Source of the DNA: Bacteroides sp.
Lineage (GTDB): Bacteria > Bacteroidota > Bacteroidia > Bacteroidales > Bacteroidaceae
Direction of reading: 5' to 3'
Assembly (NCBI GenBank): GCA_030151845.1
Contig: JASLCM010000115.1
Location: forward strand, 1 to 9,073
DNA: 9,073 nt
Made by a program: the position numbers and the translations under genes. Below the pieces are notes generated by a model. It did no database searches, had not been told where the DNA came from, and saw only the letters and a program-made list of their open reading frames with translations. Positions 1-6,228 of the stretch are shown piece after piece. Position 1 is the first letter of the stretch. Every line of letters starts with the position of its first letter.

Positions 1-1
1 A

Positions 2-649
2 TTCAAAAAAGGAAGAATTTCCTACATCACCTCAGTGAGTAAATCTAAGAAAGGAAAAATTAAGCGAATGCTCTTTCAACCAATGACACTATTAGAGCTG
101 GAAATAAAAGAGTATAAGAAAGGGCTCCCCAGGATTACTGAGGGGAGAATCTTTGAACACTTAACTTCTATTCCCTACCACCCTGTTAAGTCTAGCATTA
201 CTCTTTTCTTAGCTGAATTTCTAGCAGCTTCCATAAAAGAGTATGAACAAAACACTCCACTGTTTCAGTTTATCTTTACTTCTCTTCTTTGGTTAGATAA
301 AGCCTCTTCTGGTTTTGCAAACTTTCACCTGGTCTTTTTAATTCAGCTCTCTAGATTTGTTGGTATTTATCCCAATACAGAATCGTACCAGGAAGGTGCA
401 TTCTTTGATTTGATTGAAGCTTCATTTACAAATAGCAAACCCCTCTCTCACGGTTCTTACCTTAAAGAGCACGAAGCGAAACAAATTAAAACATTAGAAC
501 GATTAAATTACAACACAATGCACCTCTTTAAAATGGGTAGAGAGGATAGAAGAAGAATTTTAGAGGTTATTATCGATTTCTACACCATACATATACCTGG
601 TTTTCCTGAATTAAAATCGGTAGAAGTTCTCAAGGAGCTATTTGATTAA
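2..649 (+). CDS. recO: DNA repair protein RecO, 5'-truncated by window edge
   Basis: RecO is a recombination mediator of the RecFOR pathway; with RecR it loads RecA on SSB-coated single-stranded DNA. The reading frame is open to the left edge, and the residues before the first GTG (position 35), FKKGRISYITS, align with the N-terminal OB-fold strand of RecO as I remember it from Bacteroides. The gene is therefore cut by the window and position 35 is not its start. About 215 residues are visible against roughly 240 in the family, so about 25-30 are missing. Recognisable stretches are the helical-domain segment ANFHLVFLIQLSRFVGIYPN, then YQEGAFFDL, and the C-terminal HIPGFPELKSVEVLKELFD. No cysteine is present in the visible part, so the zinc finger found in some RecO proteins is absent. 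It converges on the DUF3109 gene and ends directly at the shared hairpin. Identification is by remembered family resemblance, not a database search. Confidence 0.88.
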   Translation, partial: FKKGRISYITSVSKSKKGKIKRMLFQPMTLLELEIKEYKKGLPRITEGRIFEHLTSIPYHPVKSSITLFLAEFLAASIKEYEQNTPLFQFIFTSLLWLDKASSGFANFHLVFLIQLSRFVGIYPNTESYQEGAFFDLIEASFTNSKPLSHGSYLKEHEAKQIKTLERLNYNTMHLFKMGREDRRRILEVIIDFYTIHIPGFPELKSVEVLKELFD

Positions 650-652
650 AAA

Positions 653-691
653 AAGCTCTCGGAGCATTTCAGTAAAATACTCCGAGAGCTT
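653..691 (-). terminator. Intrinsic terminator between convergent recO and DUF3109 gene
   Basis: A perfect 12-bp inverted repeat (653-664 pairing with 680-691) encloses a 15-nt loop. On the minus strand the stem is followed by seven T (complement of A 648-654), a good rho-independent terminator for the DUF3109 gene that ends at 726. On the plus strand the stem is followed by CATCTCTTT, a poor U-tract, so termination of recO is probably weaker. The A-tract overlaps the recO stop codon (647-649). Confidence 0.82.
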
Positions 692-725
692 CATCTCTTT
701 GCTTCTATCTTTTCGGTGAATTGAA

Positions 726-1310
726 TCAATCTAAATATCCATTGTCACGCAATTCAACCTCTGAACGCTCCAGCTCATCATACCACACCTGACCAAATTT
801 TCTTATTAAAGGTTCTTTCAAAAACTTATATACGGGAACCCCTTCACGCTTTCCTAACGCCACTGCCGCCTTGCAAACACCCCAGCGATGGTAGTTCAGC
901 CCTTGGTACTCTCCAAGTTGTACCACTCGAATAGGGTATAGATGACAAGAAATCGGTTTATAGAAATCGGTTTTACCTTCTCGATAGGCTTTTTCTACGG
1001 CACAAATACAGGTTCCATCTGGCTCATAACAAGTAAAGACACAGTCTCTTCCATTAACGAGTGAAGTAACGAGATCTCCATCCATATCTGTATAGGCAAC
1101 TCCCTCTTCTTTAATAACTTTCTTTGCAGCGCTCGATAAATCATTCCATAGAGCAGGAAGAACCTCCTCAAGCTTCTTAACCTCCTCTTTTTCAAGGGGA
1201 GCACCTGCATCTCCATCCACACAACAAGCCCCTTTGCATGCCTTTATGTCGCAAATAAATTTTTCTTTAAAAACATCTAAGGAGATTATTACATCATCAA
1301 TTTGTATCAT
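726..1310 (-). CDS. DUF3109 family cysteine-rich protein (probable metal-binding)
   Basis: This is a 194-residue protein of the DUF3109 family, widespread in Bacteroidetes and of unknown function. With the start at 1310 (MIQIDD) it has ten cysteines: C20, C25, C29 and C30 (motif CDIKACKGACC), C90, C94, C101 and C103 (DCVFTCYEPDGTCICAVEK), C122 (KPISCHLYPIR) and C146. This resembles the YkgJ/UPF0153 type of putative Zn/Fe-chelating domain, with an N-terminal CxxxCC, a middle Cys cluster and a C-x-x-Y-P-x-R segment. No signal peptide or membrane segment is seen, so it is probably cytoplasmic. An in-frame ATG at 1352 would add 14 residues, but those codons fall inside a hairpin just downstream of gpmI and do not resemble the family N-terminus, which I recall as starting MIQIDD. 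It follows gpmI by 56 nt and may be cotranscribed with it. Confidence 0.87.
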   Translation of the reverse strand: MIQIDDVIISLDVFKEKFICDIKACKGACCVDGDAGAPLEKEEVKKLEEVLPALWNDLSSAAKKVIKEEGVAYTDMDGDLVTSLVNGRDCVFTCYEPDGTCICAVEKAYREGKTDFYKPISCHLYPIRVVQLGEYQGLNYHRWGVCKAAVALGKREGVPVYKFLKEPLIRKFGQVWYDELERSEVELRDNGYLD

Positions 1311-1325
1311 ATCTATAAAACAGTT

Positions 1326-1351
1326 TGCCCCTAGCATTATAGCTAGAGGCA
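1326..1351 (-). terminator. Hairpin between gpmI and DUF3109 gene (weak terminator or attenuator)
   Basis: A 10-bp stem (1342-1351 with 1326-1335, including one G-T pair) encloses the 6-nt loop TATAAT. On the minus strand it is followed by AACTGTTTTAT, an interrupted U-tract. It starts 15 nt after the gpmI stop codon and ends 15 nt before the DUF3109 start. It could partly end gpmI transcripts or process the message. The poor U-tract makes full termination doubtful. Confidence 0.5.
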
Positions 1352-1366
1352 TACATTATAAACTTC

Positions 1367-2881
1367 TTATTTTGTCAAAACTTTACCTGTCATCTCTGTA
1401 GGTGCTTCAAGATCTAGCAAAGATAGAATAGTAGGAGCTACATCTGCCAGAATTCCATTCTCTACAGTAGCCTCTTTCTTCTCTGTTACATAAACACAAG
1501 GAACAGGATTCAATGAGTGTGCAGTATTGGGAGAGTTATCGGTATTAACTGCATTATCTGCATTACCATGATCGGCAATAATAATTGCTTCATAACCATG
1601 TTTCTTTGCTGCTTCGATAGTCTCTTTCAAACAGGCATCTACTGCCACTACAGCTTTTTGAATAGCTTCGTAAACCCCTGTATGACCTACCATGTCTCCG
1701 TTAGCATAGTTAACAACTATGAAATCGTATTTCTCCTGGCCGATAGCATCAACAAGCTTATCTTTTACCTCATAGGCACTCATCTCTGGCTTTAAGTCGT
1801 ATGTCGCAACCTTTGGAGAGGGAACAAGAATACGATCTTCACCTTCAAATGGTTTTTCACGTCCTCCATTGAAGAAAAAGGTTACGTGTGCATACTTCTC
1901 CGTCTCTGCCATGTGAAGCTGAGTTTTTCCTTGGCTAGATAGGAATTCTCCCAAGGTGTTAACAACATTATCCTTATCAAAGAGAATGTGTAGCCCTTTA
2001 AATGAAGCGTCATAAGGAGTCATTGTACAGTAATGCAAGTTAGGAATAGTGTGCATGTCATAATCTGGCATATCCTCCTGTGTCAGTACAATAGTTAACT
2101 CCTTTGCTCTATCGTTTCTAAAGTTAAAGAAGATAACAACATCTCCTTCTTCTATTCGACCATCCACCTTACTGTTTACAATGGGTTTAATAAATTCATC
2201 GGTAACACCTTCGTTGTATGATTCCTCAACTGATTTTAACAGATCTGTAGAGGCTGTACCTTCTCCTTTTACAAGCAGGTCATAAGACTCCTTTACACGT
2301 TCCCATCTTTTATCACGATCCATCGCATAGTAACGTCCTATAACTGTAGCTATCTCACCGGTAGATTTAGCTGTATGTTGTTCTATTTTCTCAAGAAAGC
2401 CCTTCCCACTCTTAGGATCTGTATCTCTACCATCCATAAAGCAGTGAATAAAGGTTTTCTCTAAGTCATACGCTTTGGCTATATCACATAACTTGAAAAG
2501 ATGATCTAGCGAGCTATGCACCCCTCCGTCTGAGGTTAACCCCATGAAATGCATCTTTTTTCCACTCTCTTTTGCATATTTAAATGCTGAAATTATCTCT
2601 GGATTGTTAAGAATAGAATTATCTGCGCAGGCGCGATTAATCTTTACCAAGTCTTGGTAAACAATTCTACCAGCACCTATATTTAAGTGTCCAACCTCTG
2701 AGTTTCCCATTTGGCCTTCTGGCAAACCAACGTTTTCTCCACTGGCTTGTAGTTGTGAGTTTGGATAGTTTTCAACCAAATAATCCCAATAAGGGGTTGG
2801 TGTATTATAAATCACATCTGCTTTATCTTTCTTACCTATACCCCAGCCATCTAGGATAACTAAAAGTGCTTTCTTTTTCAT
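1367..2881 (-). CDS. gpmI: 2,3-bisphosphoglycerate-independent phosphoglycerate mutase
   Basis: This cytoplasmic glycolytic and gluconeogenic enzyme interconverts 3- and 2-phosphoglycerate through a phosphoserine intermediate and two metal ions, usually Mn2+. The 504 residues match the usual family length. Active-site elements in order are D11 in LDGWG, catalytic S61 in GQMGNSEVGHLNIGAGR, H122 in SDGGVHS, the MDGRDTDP loop (149-156), GRYYAMDRDKRW (182-193), FNFRNDRA (252-259), K329 in TEKYAH, D396 and H400 in NGDMVGHTG, D437 and H438 in ADHGNADN, and H455 in TAHS. These correspond to the metal ligands and catalytic residues known from the Geobacillus stearothermophilus enzyme, so it should be active. 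The ATG at 2881 places MKKKALLVILDGWG correctly. A TAnnTTTG box lies about 50 nt upstream, so it is probably transcribed from its own promoter. The DUF3109 gene follows. Confidence 0.97.
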   Translation of the reverse strand: MKKKALLVILDGWGIGKKDKADVIYNTPTPYWDYLVENYPNSQLQASGENVGLPEGQMGNSEVGHLNIGAGRIVYQDLVKINRACADNSILNNPEIISAFKYAKESGKKMHFMGLTSDGGVHSSLDHLFKLCDIAKAYDLEKTFIHCFMDGRDTDPKSGKGFLEKIEQHTAKSTGEIATVIGRYYAMDRDKRWERVKESYDLLVKGEGTASTDLLKSVEESYNEGVTDEFIKPIVNSKVDGRIEEGDVVIFFNFRNDRAKELTIVLTQEDMPDYDMHTIPNLHYCTMTPYDASFKGLHILFDKDNVVNTLGEFLSSQGKTQLHMAETEKYAHVTFFFNGGREKPFEGEDRILVPSPKVATYDLKPEMSAYEVKDKLVDAIGQEKYDFIVVNYANGDMVGHTGVYEAIQKAVVAVDACLKETIEAAKKHGYEAIIIADHGNADNAVNTDNSPNTAHSLNPVPCVYVTEKKEATVENGILADVAPTILSLLDLEAPTEMTGKVLTK

Positions 2882-2917
2882 TTTTCTATCTATTTGTAAA
2901 TTATTAATTTATACTTT

Positions 2918-2931
2918 TATTATGCTGCTTA
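2918..2931. repeat. Direct repeat copy A at the gpmI promoter
   Basis: TATTATGCTGCTTA matches copy B (2952-2965) at 13 of 14 positions, in the same orientation, with start points 34 bp apart. Copy A directly abuts the downstream side of the -7 box, where transcription would start. It could be an operator half or a chance match in AT-rich DNA. Confidence 0.5.
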
Positions 2932-2939
2932 CAAAGGTA
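2932..2939 (-). promoter_or_regulatory. Probable gpmI promoter, Bacteroidetes-type -7 box
   Basis: On the minus strand this reads TACCTTTG, an exact fit to the TAnnTTTG element recognised by the Bacteroidetes primary sigma factor. It lies 50 nt upstream of the gpmI ATG. No good TTTG -33 element is seen at the expected 19-21 nt spacing (the best is GCTG), so an activator or a weak promoter is possible. Copies of a 14-nt direct repeat lie on both sides of the box. Confidence 0.55.
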
Positions 2940-2951
2940 TAAAAAAGCCTC

Positions 2952-2965
2952 TATTATGCAGCTTA
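2952..2965. repeat. Direct repeat copy B at the gpmI promoter
   Basis: TATTATGCAGCTTA differs from copy A (2918-2931) by one base. It covers the place where the -33 element of the gpmI promoter would be, so a protein bound here would overlap the RNA polymerase contact site. Confidence 0.5.
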
Positions 2966-3006
2966 TTTAGACTCATTTAAAATTAAATAATAAAACAACA
3001 CCTACC

Positions 3007-3612
3007 TTAGCTAAAGGGAATAGGCAGCTGTTTACTCCCCAATAAGTTAAAGGTGTTTCGGTGATGTATACAAGGTCCAAACTCTTGAATTGCTGCGCGA
3101 TGCCTCTTTGTTGGATACCCTTTGTTTGAGTGCCACTCATACATAGGAAACTCTTCTCCTAGCTTTCTCATATACTCATCACGGTGTGTTTTAGCTAGAA
3201 TGGATGCTGCTGCTATTGACAGATAGGTCGCATCTCCTTTTACTAGGGTTTGGTAAGGAATTGTCTTATAAGGGGTGAATCTATTTCCATCTATTAAAAG
3301 AAACTCTGGAGTGACTTTTAAGCGAGCTATAGCTCGGTGCATAGCAAGAAAAGAGGCTTTTAATATATTTATCTTTTCAATTTCACGCACAGATACAATA
3401 CCAACAGCCCAACTTACTGCCTCTTTTTCAATGACTAAGCGAAGTTCATCGCGTTGCTTTTGGGAAAGTTTTTTAGAGTCATTTAAAAGCTCATTGTTAA
3501 AAGTAGATGGTAAAATAACTGCTGCTGCATATACTGGTCCGGCCAAACAGCCTCTTCCCGCCTCATCACAGCCAGCTTCTATTAAATCTTTATGTATGTT
3601 CTTCAGTAACAT
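3007..3612 (-). CDS. rnhB: Ribonuclease HII
   Basis: RNase HII cuts the RNA strand of RNA-DNA hybrids and nicks 5' of single ribonucleotides embedded in DNA, starting ribonucleotide excision repair. The protein has 201 residues, a normal length. The four metal-binding acidic residues are present: D16 and E17 in AGCDEAGRG, D108 in LLIDGN, and D127 in VKGDATYLSIAAASILAKTHRD. The ribonucleotide-recognising G19-R20-G21 motif and the conserved tyrosine Y166 in NKGYPT are also intact. The ATG at 3612 gives the expected short N-terminus before the first strand (LIEAGCDEAGRG). It lies 90 nt downstream of hppA beyond a strong terminator and has its own -7 box, so it is probably transcribed separately. 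gpmI follows after 125 nt. Confidence 0.96.
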   Translation of the reverse strand: MLLKNIHKDLIEAGCDEAGRGCLAGPVYAAAVILPSTFNNELLNDSKKLSQKQRDELRLVIEKEAVSWAVGIVSVREIEKINILKASFLAMHRAIARLKVTPEFLLIDGNRFTPYKTIPYQTLVKGDATYLSIAAASILAKTHRDEYMRKLGEEFPMYEWHSNKGYPTKRHRAAIQEFGPCIHHRNTFNLLGSKQLPIPFS

Positions 3613-3632
3613 CGCTATTTCTATAATTCATG

Positions 3633-3640
3633 CAAAGATA
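3633..3640 (-). promoter_or_regulatory. Probable rnhB promoter, Bacteroidetes-type -7 box
   Basis: The minus strand reads TATCTTTG, an exact TAnnTTTG match, 20 nt upstream of the rnhB ATG, which implies a very short leader. The -33 position would fall inside the hppA terminator stem and shows no TTTG. Its place between a terminator and a gene supports a promoter. Confidence 0.5.
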
Positions 3641-3652
3641 ACGCTTTAGCCT

Positions 3653-3686
3653 AAAAAAAGGATGCGCAATTGCACATCCTTTTTTT
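3653..3686 (-). terminator. Strong bidirectional intrinsic terminator after hppA
   Basis: The sequence is symmetric: seven A, GGATG, a C-A mismatch, GC, an AATT loop, GC, CATCC, then seven T. It begins 16 nt after the hppA stop codon and has a full U-tract in either direction. It separates hppA from rnhB. Confidence 0.92.
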
Positions 3687-3702
3687 GATAATATGTAAAT
3701 TT

Positions 3703-5907
3703 TTATAAAAAGCTCCAAGCTACTGTAAGTCCTGCCATCACAATAGAGACCATACTCATTAACTTTATTAATATATTTAAGCTTGGCCCTGAGGTGTCTT
3801 TAAAGGGATCACCTACCGTATCACCAACAATGGCTGCTTCATGAGCCGGACTCCCTTTTCCTCCAAAATTGCCTTCTTCTATGTATTTTTTTGCATTATC
3901 CCAGGCTCCACCTGCATTTGCCATAAAAATAGCGAGAACGAATCCTGAGCTAAGACTTCCCACAAGAAGGCCAAAGACACCTGCAACTCCTAAGAATACT
4001 CCAGTTATAATAGGAGCAGCTATGGCCAATATTGAGGGCAAAACCATCTCTTTTTGTGCTCCTTTAGTCGCTATCTCTACACACTTCTCATAGTCTGGAT
4101 CGGTTTGCCCTGTAAGAATCCCTTTGATCTCTTTAAACTGTCTCCTAACTTCATTAACCATAAGAGATGCTGCTCGACCTACTGCATTCATCGTTAACCC
4201 ACAGAAAAGAAAAGCCATCATTCCTCCAATAAAAACTCCAGCCAATACCGTAGGATTCATCAAGGTTACCTCATAATAAGCCATAAAGTCCATGAATGAC
4301 GCTTTATTCAATGCGATACTCTCTCCATTTGAAAAAACAAGTTCGGTTGCTCCTAATCGGGCCAATCCTATTCTTAACTCTTCTACATAAGAAGCGAGCA
4401 AAGCTAATCCTGTTAAAGCAGCAGAACCTATAGCAAACCCTTTACCTGTTGCTGCTGTAGTGTTTCCTAGTGCATCTAATGCATCTGTTCGTGCACGTAC
4501 TTCCTCTCCTAAATTTGCCATTTGTGCATTTCCTCCAGCATTATCTGCTATTGGTCCATAGGCATCGGTAGCTAGAGTTATTCCTAGGGTTGATAACATA
4601 CCAACAGCAGATATTCCTATTCCATACAATCCCATAGACATGTTCTGCATATCAAAACCTGCAGCAAAGAGGTAAGAGAAAATTATTCCTAAGACGACAG
4701 CTAAAATAGGGAGAGCAGTAGATATCATTCCAACACCAACTCCCGAAATAATCACAGTTGCTGGACCTGTTTGACTATTTTCACCTATTTTTCGTGTAGG
4801 CTTATAGGCATGGGAAGTGTAGTATTCTGTAGACTGACCGATGATTATACCTACGAATAAACCTGTTATAACAGAACAACTAATTCCTAACCAGTTTTGT
4901 ATTCCCAGCACATAAAATATAGCAAAACTAAATATAGCCACAAGAGTGGCACTTGTATTTACTCCAAAAGAGAGAGATTTTAAAAGATCTTTCATGGTAG
5001 CCTCCTCTTTTGTTCGAACTAAAAAGATACCTAAGATGGAGACTAAAATACCAATAGCTGCTACTATCATTGGGGCTATCACAGCTTTCAGTTGCATTGA
5101 AACATCACCAGTTTGCATAAAAGCAGCTGCTCCCAAAGCTGCTGTTGCTAAAATTGATCCGCAGTAAGACTCATAGAGATCTGCCCCCATACCTGCTACA
5201 TCTCCCACATTATCTCCTACATTATCTGCTATAGTAGCTGGGTTTCTCGGGTCATCTTCGGGGATCCCTGCTTCTATTTTACCTACTAAATCTGCTCCTA
5301 CATCAGCCGCCTTTGTATATATCCCTCCACCTACCCTTGCAAACAGAGCTTGTGTACTAGCTCCCATACCGAAAGTTAACATGGTGGTTGTAATTAAACT
5401 TAACTTATGAGTAGGTTCAAGAAGGTCTACAGGAATAACAGCTTGTAACAAAATATACCAAAAAGAGATATCAAAGAGTCCTAAGCCTACAACAACTAAT
5501 CCCATAACAGCTCCACTTCTAAAAGCTATTTTTAAACCAGAATTTAATGATCTCTTACAGGCATTAGCTGTCCTTGCAGATGCATGAGTGGCTGTCTTCA
5601 TTCCTAAATAACCAGCTAGCCCTGAAAAGAAACCTCCTGTAAGAAAGGCTATAGGTACCCAACCATTTTGTAGGTTAAATCCCAATGCCATAATACCTAA
5701 TAAGATAGCTAAAAGTATAAAGACATAGGCAACAACTCGATACTGTTGTTTTAAATAGGAAGAGGCACCGCTACGAACGGCTTCTGCTATTCTTATCATA
5801 TCTGTTGTCCCCTCACTCTCTTTTAGCATCTGACGATAAAAATGGTAAGCAAAGAGCAAAGCCAAAAGAGAGGCTACTGGTACGATCCAAAAGAGTAAAG
5901 TATCCAT
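3703..5907 (-). CDS. hppA: Membrane-bound K+-dependent cation-pumping pyrophosphatase
   Basis: This integral inner-membrane enzyme couples pyrophosphate hydrolysis to cation export, and is expected to form homodimers of about 16 helices per subunit. The 734 residues are a normal length, with hydrophobic segments from 5-24 through about 710-732. Hydrolytic-centre motifs are EDDPRNPATIADNVGDNVGD (217-236), DAYGPIADNAGGNAQM (448-463), and GDTVGDPFKDTSGPSLN (695-711). A485 and G488 in GNTTAATGKG are the K+-dependent form; K+-independent enzymes have Lys and Thr there. E246 in ADLYESY is at the position typical of Na+-translocating enzymes; plant H+ pumps carry it one turn later. T90, F94, D146 and M176 match the residues I recall as the signature of the dual Na+,H+-PPases described for Bacteroides vulgatus, which suggests a dual Na+/H+ pump. 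It appears monocistronic, with a long leader region upstream and a terminator right after. Confidence 0.95.
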   Translation of the reverse strand: MDTLLFWIVPVASLLALLFAYHFYRQMLKESEGTTDMIRIAEAVRSGASSYLKQQYRVVAYVFILLAILLGIMALGFNLQNGWVPIAFLTGGFFSGLAGYLGMKTATHASARTANACKRSLNSGLKIAFRSGAVMGLVVVGLGLFDISFWYILLQAVIPVDLLEPTHKLSLITTTMLTFGMGASTQALFARVGGGIYTKAADVGADLVGKIEAGIPEDDPRNPATIADNVGDNVGDVAGMGADLYESYCGSILATAALGAAAFMQTGDVSMQLKAVIAPMIVAAIGILVSILGIFLVRTKEEATMKDLLKSLSFGVNTSATLVAIFSFAIFYVLGIQNWLGISCSVITGLFVGIIIGQSTEYYTSHAYKPTRKIGENSQTGPATVIISGVGVGMISTALPILAVVLGIIFSYLFAAGFDMQNMSMGLYGIGISAVGMLSTLGITLATDAYGPIADNAGGNAQMANLGEEVRARTDALDALGNTTAATGKGFAIGSAALTGLALLASYVEELRIGLARLGATELVFSNGESIALNKASFMDFMAYYEVTLMNPTVLAGVFIGGMMAFLFCGLTMNAVGRAASLMVNEVRRQFKEIKGILTGQTDPDYEKCVEIATKGAQKEMVLPSILAIAAPIITGVFLGVAGVFGLLVGSLSSGFVLAIFMANAGGAWDNAKKYIEEGNFGGKGSPAHEAAIVGDTVGDPFKDTSGPSLNILIKLMSMVSIVMAGLTVAWSFL

Positions 5908-5984
5908 AACTATAAGATTTAGGGTTATATGCTTTAAAAGTAAGAATTTTAGGTTTTACTCACAAAATAAAGTCCCCAAAAGTG

Positions 5985-6017
5985 CACTATCTTGATCAAG
6001 CAATAGTGGATTTTTTT
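5985..6017 (+). terminator. Palindromic hairpin with T7 tract upstream of hppA (role uncertain)
   Basis: CACTAT (5985-5990) pairs with ATAGTG (6003-6008) around the perfect 10-bp palindrome CTTGATCAAG (5991-6000), with CA bulged at 6001-6002. On the plus strand this is followed by GA and seven T (6011-6017), the shape of an intrinsic terminator, yet no plus-strand gene precedes it. It lies 77 nt upstream of the hppA ATG and could instead be an operator or a leader structure for hppA. Confidence 0.45.
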
Positions 6018-6134
6018 AAGGATCTTTGTTGAGATACAACTTATTCATAGATAAACACTTAATAACCAAAAGCCTTCATTAAATGTTTTAATGGGTATTT
6101 AGAGTTCAACAGAAATAAAACCCCTATAAAAAAA

Positions 6135-6165
6135 GAAAGAGTTCGGCTTTGTACCGAACTCTTTC
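6135..6165 (-). terminator. Intrinsic terminator of the suf operon
   Basis: A perfect 12-bp stem (6135-6146 with 6154-6165) has a 7-nt loop. On the minus strand it is followed by seven T (complement of A 6128-6134). It starts 63 nt after the sufS stop codon. The plus strand lacks a T-tract beyond the stem's own CTTTC, so this mainly serves the leftward suf transcript. Confidence 0.9.
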
Positions 6166-6228
6166 AATAACTGTATAATATTTAATCCGTTTAACCTTTT
6201 GAAGAGTTTTATTTCTCAATTGAACGTT

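Larger units (their letters stand above)
5908..6228. other. 321-nt intergenic region between sufS and hppA
   Basis: AT-rich and without a supported gene. From the suf side it holds the sufS terminator (6135-6165), a short AT-rich inverted repeat (6077-6093), a complex palindrome with a T-tract (5985-6017), and the hppA leader. No exact TAnnTTTG box for hppA is seen. The nearest is TTATTTTG on the minus strand at about 5962-5969, one mismatch from consensus. No tRNA, riboswitch or small ORF could be recognised. Confidence 0.6.

Noticed and set aside
995..1222. Second minus-strand open frame within the DUF3109 gene
   Set aside because: It is a frame-shifted reading of a conserved gene, with low-complexity Leu/Arg-rich translation.
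1517..1795. Open frame of 92 codons on the plus strand inside gpmI
   Set aside because: Antisense to an intact, well-conserved enzyme; the translation is rich in Ile, Cys and Phe with no recognisable domain.
3275..3649. Open frame of 124 codons on the plus strand opposite rnhB
   Set aside because: It lies almost entirely antisense to the catalytic core of rnhB, with no domain and no promoter of its own.
3869..5167. Two plus-strand open frames (3869-4093 and 4946-5167) opposite hppA
   Set aside because: Both are antisense to conserved membrane-helix coding sequence, which often leaves the opposite strand open; neither has a recognisable product.
6028..6040. Short inverted repeat GTTG-AGATA-CAAC
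   Set aside because: A 4-bp stem is too short to support a regulatory or RNA feature.
6077..6093. Inverted repeat CATTAAA-TGT-TTTAATG between sufS and hppA
   Set aside because: A 7-bp AT-rich stem without a T-tract is weak and expected by chance in such a region.
5908..6228. Possible riboswitch, tRNA or small RNA in the long intergenic region
   Set aside because: No cloverleaf, known aptamer core or promoter-terminator pair on one strand could be recognised; only the separate hairpins listed are supported.
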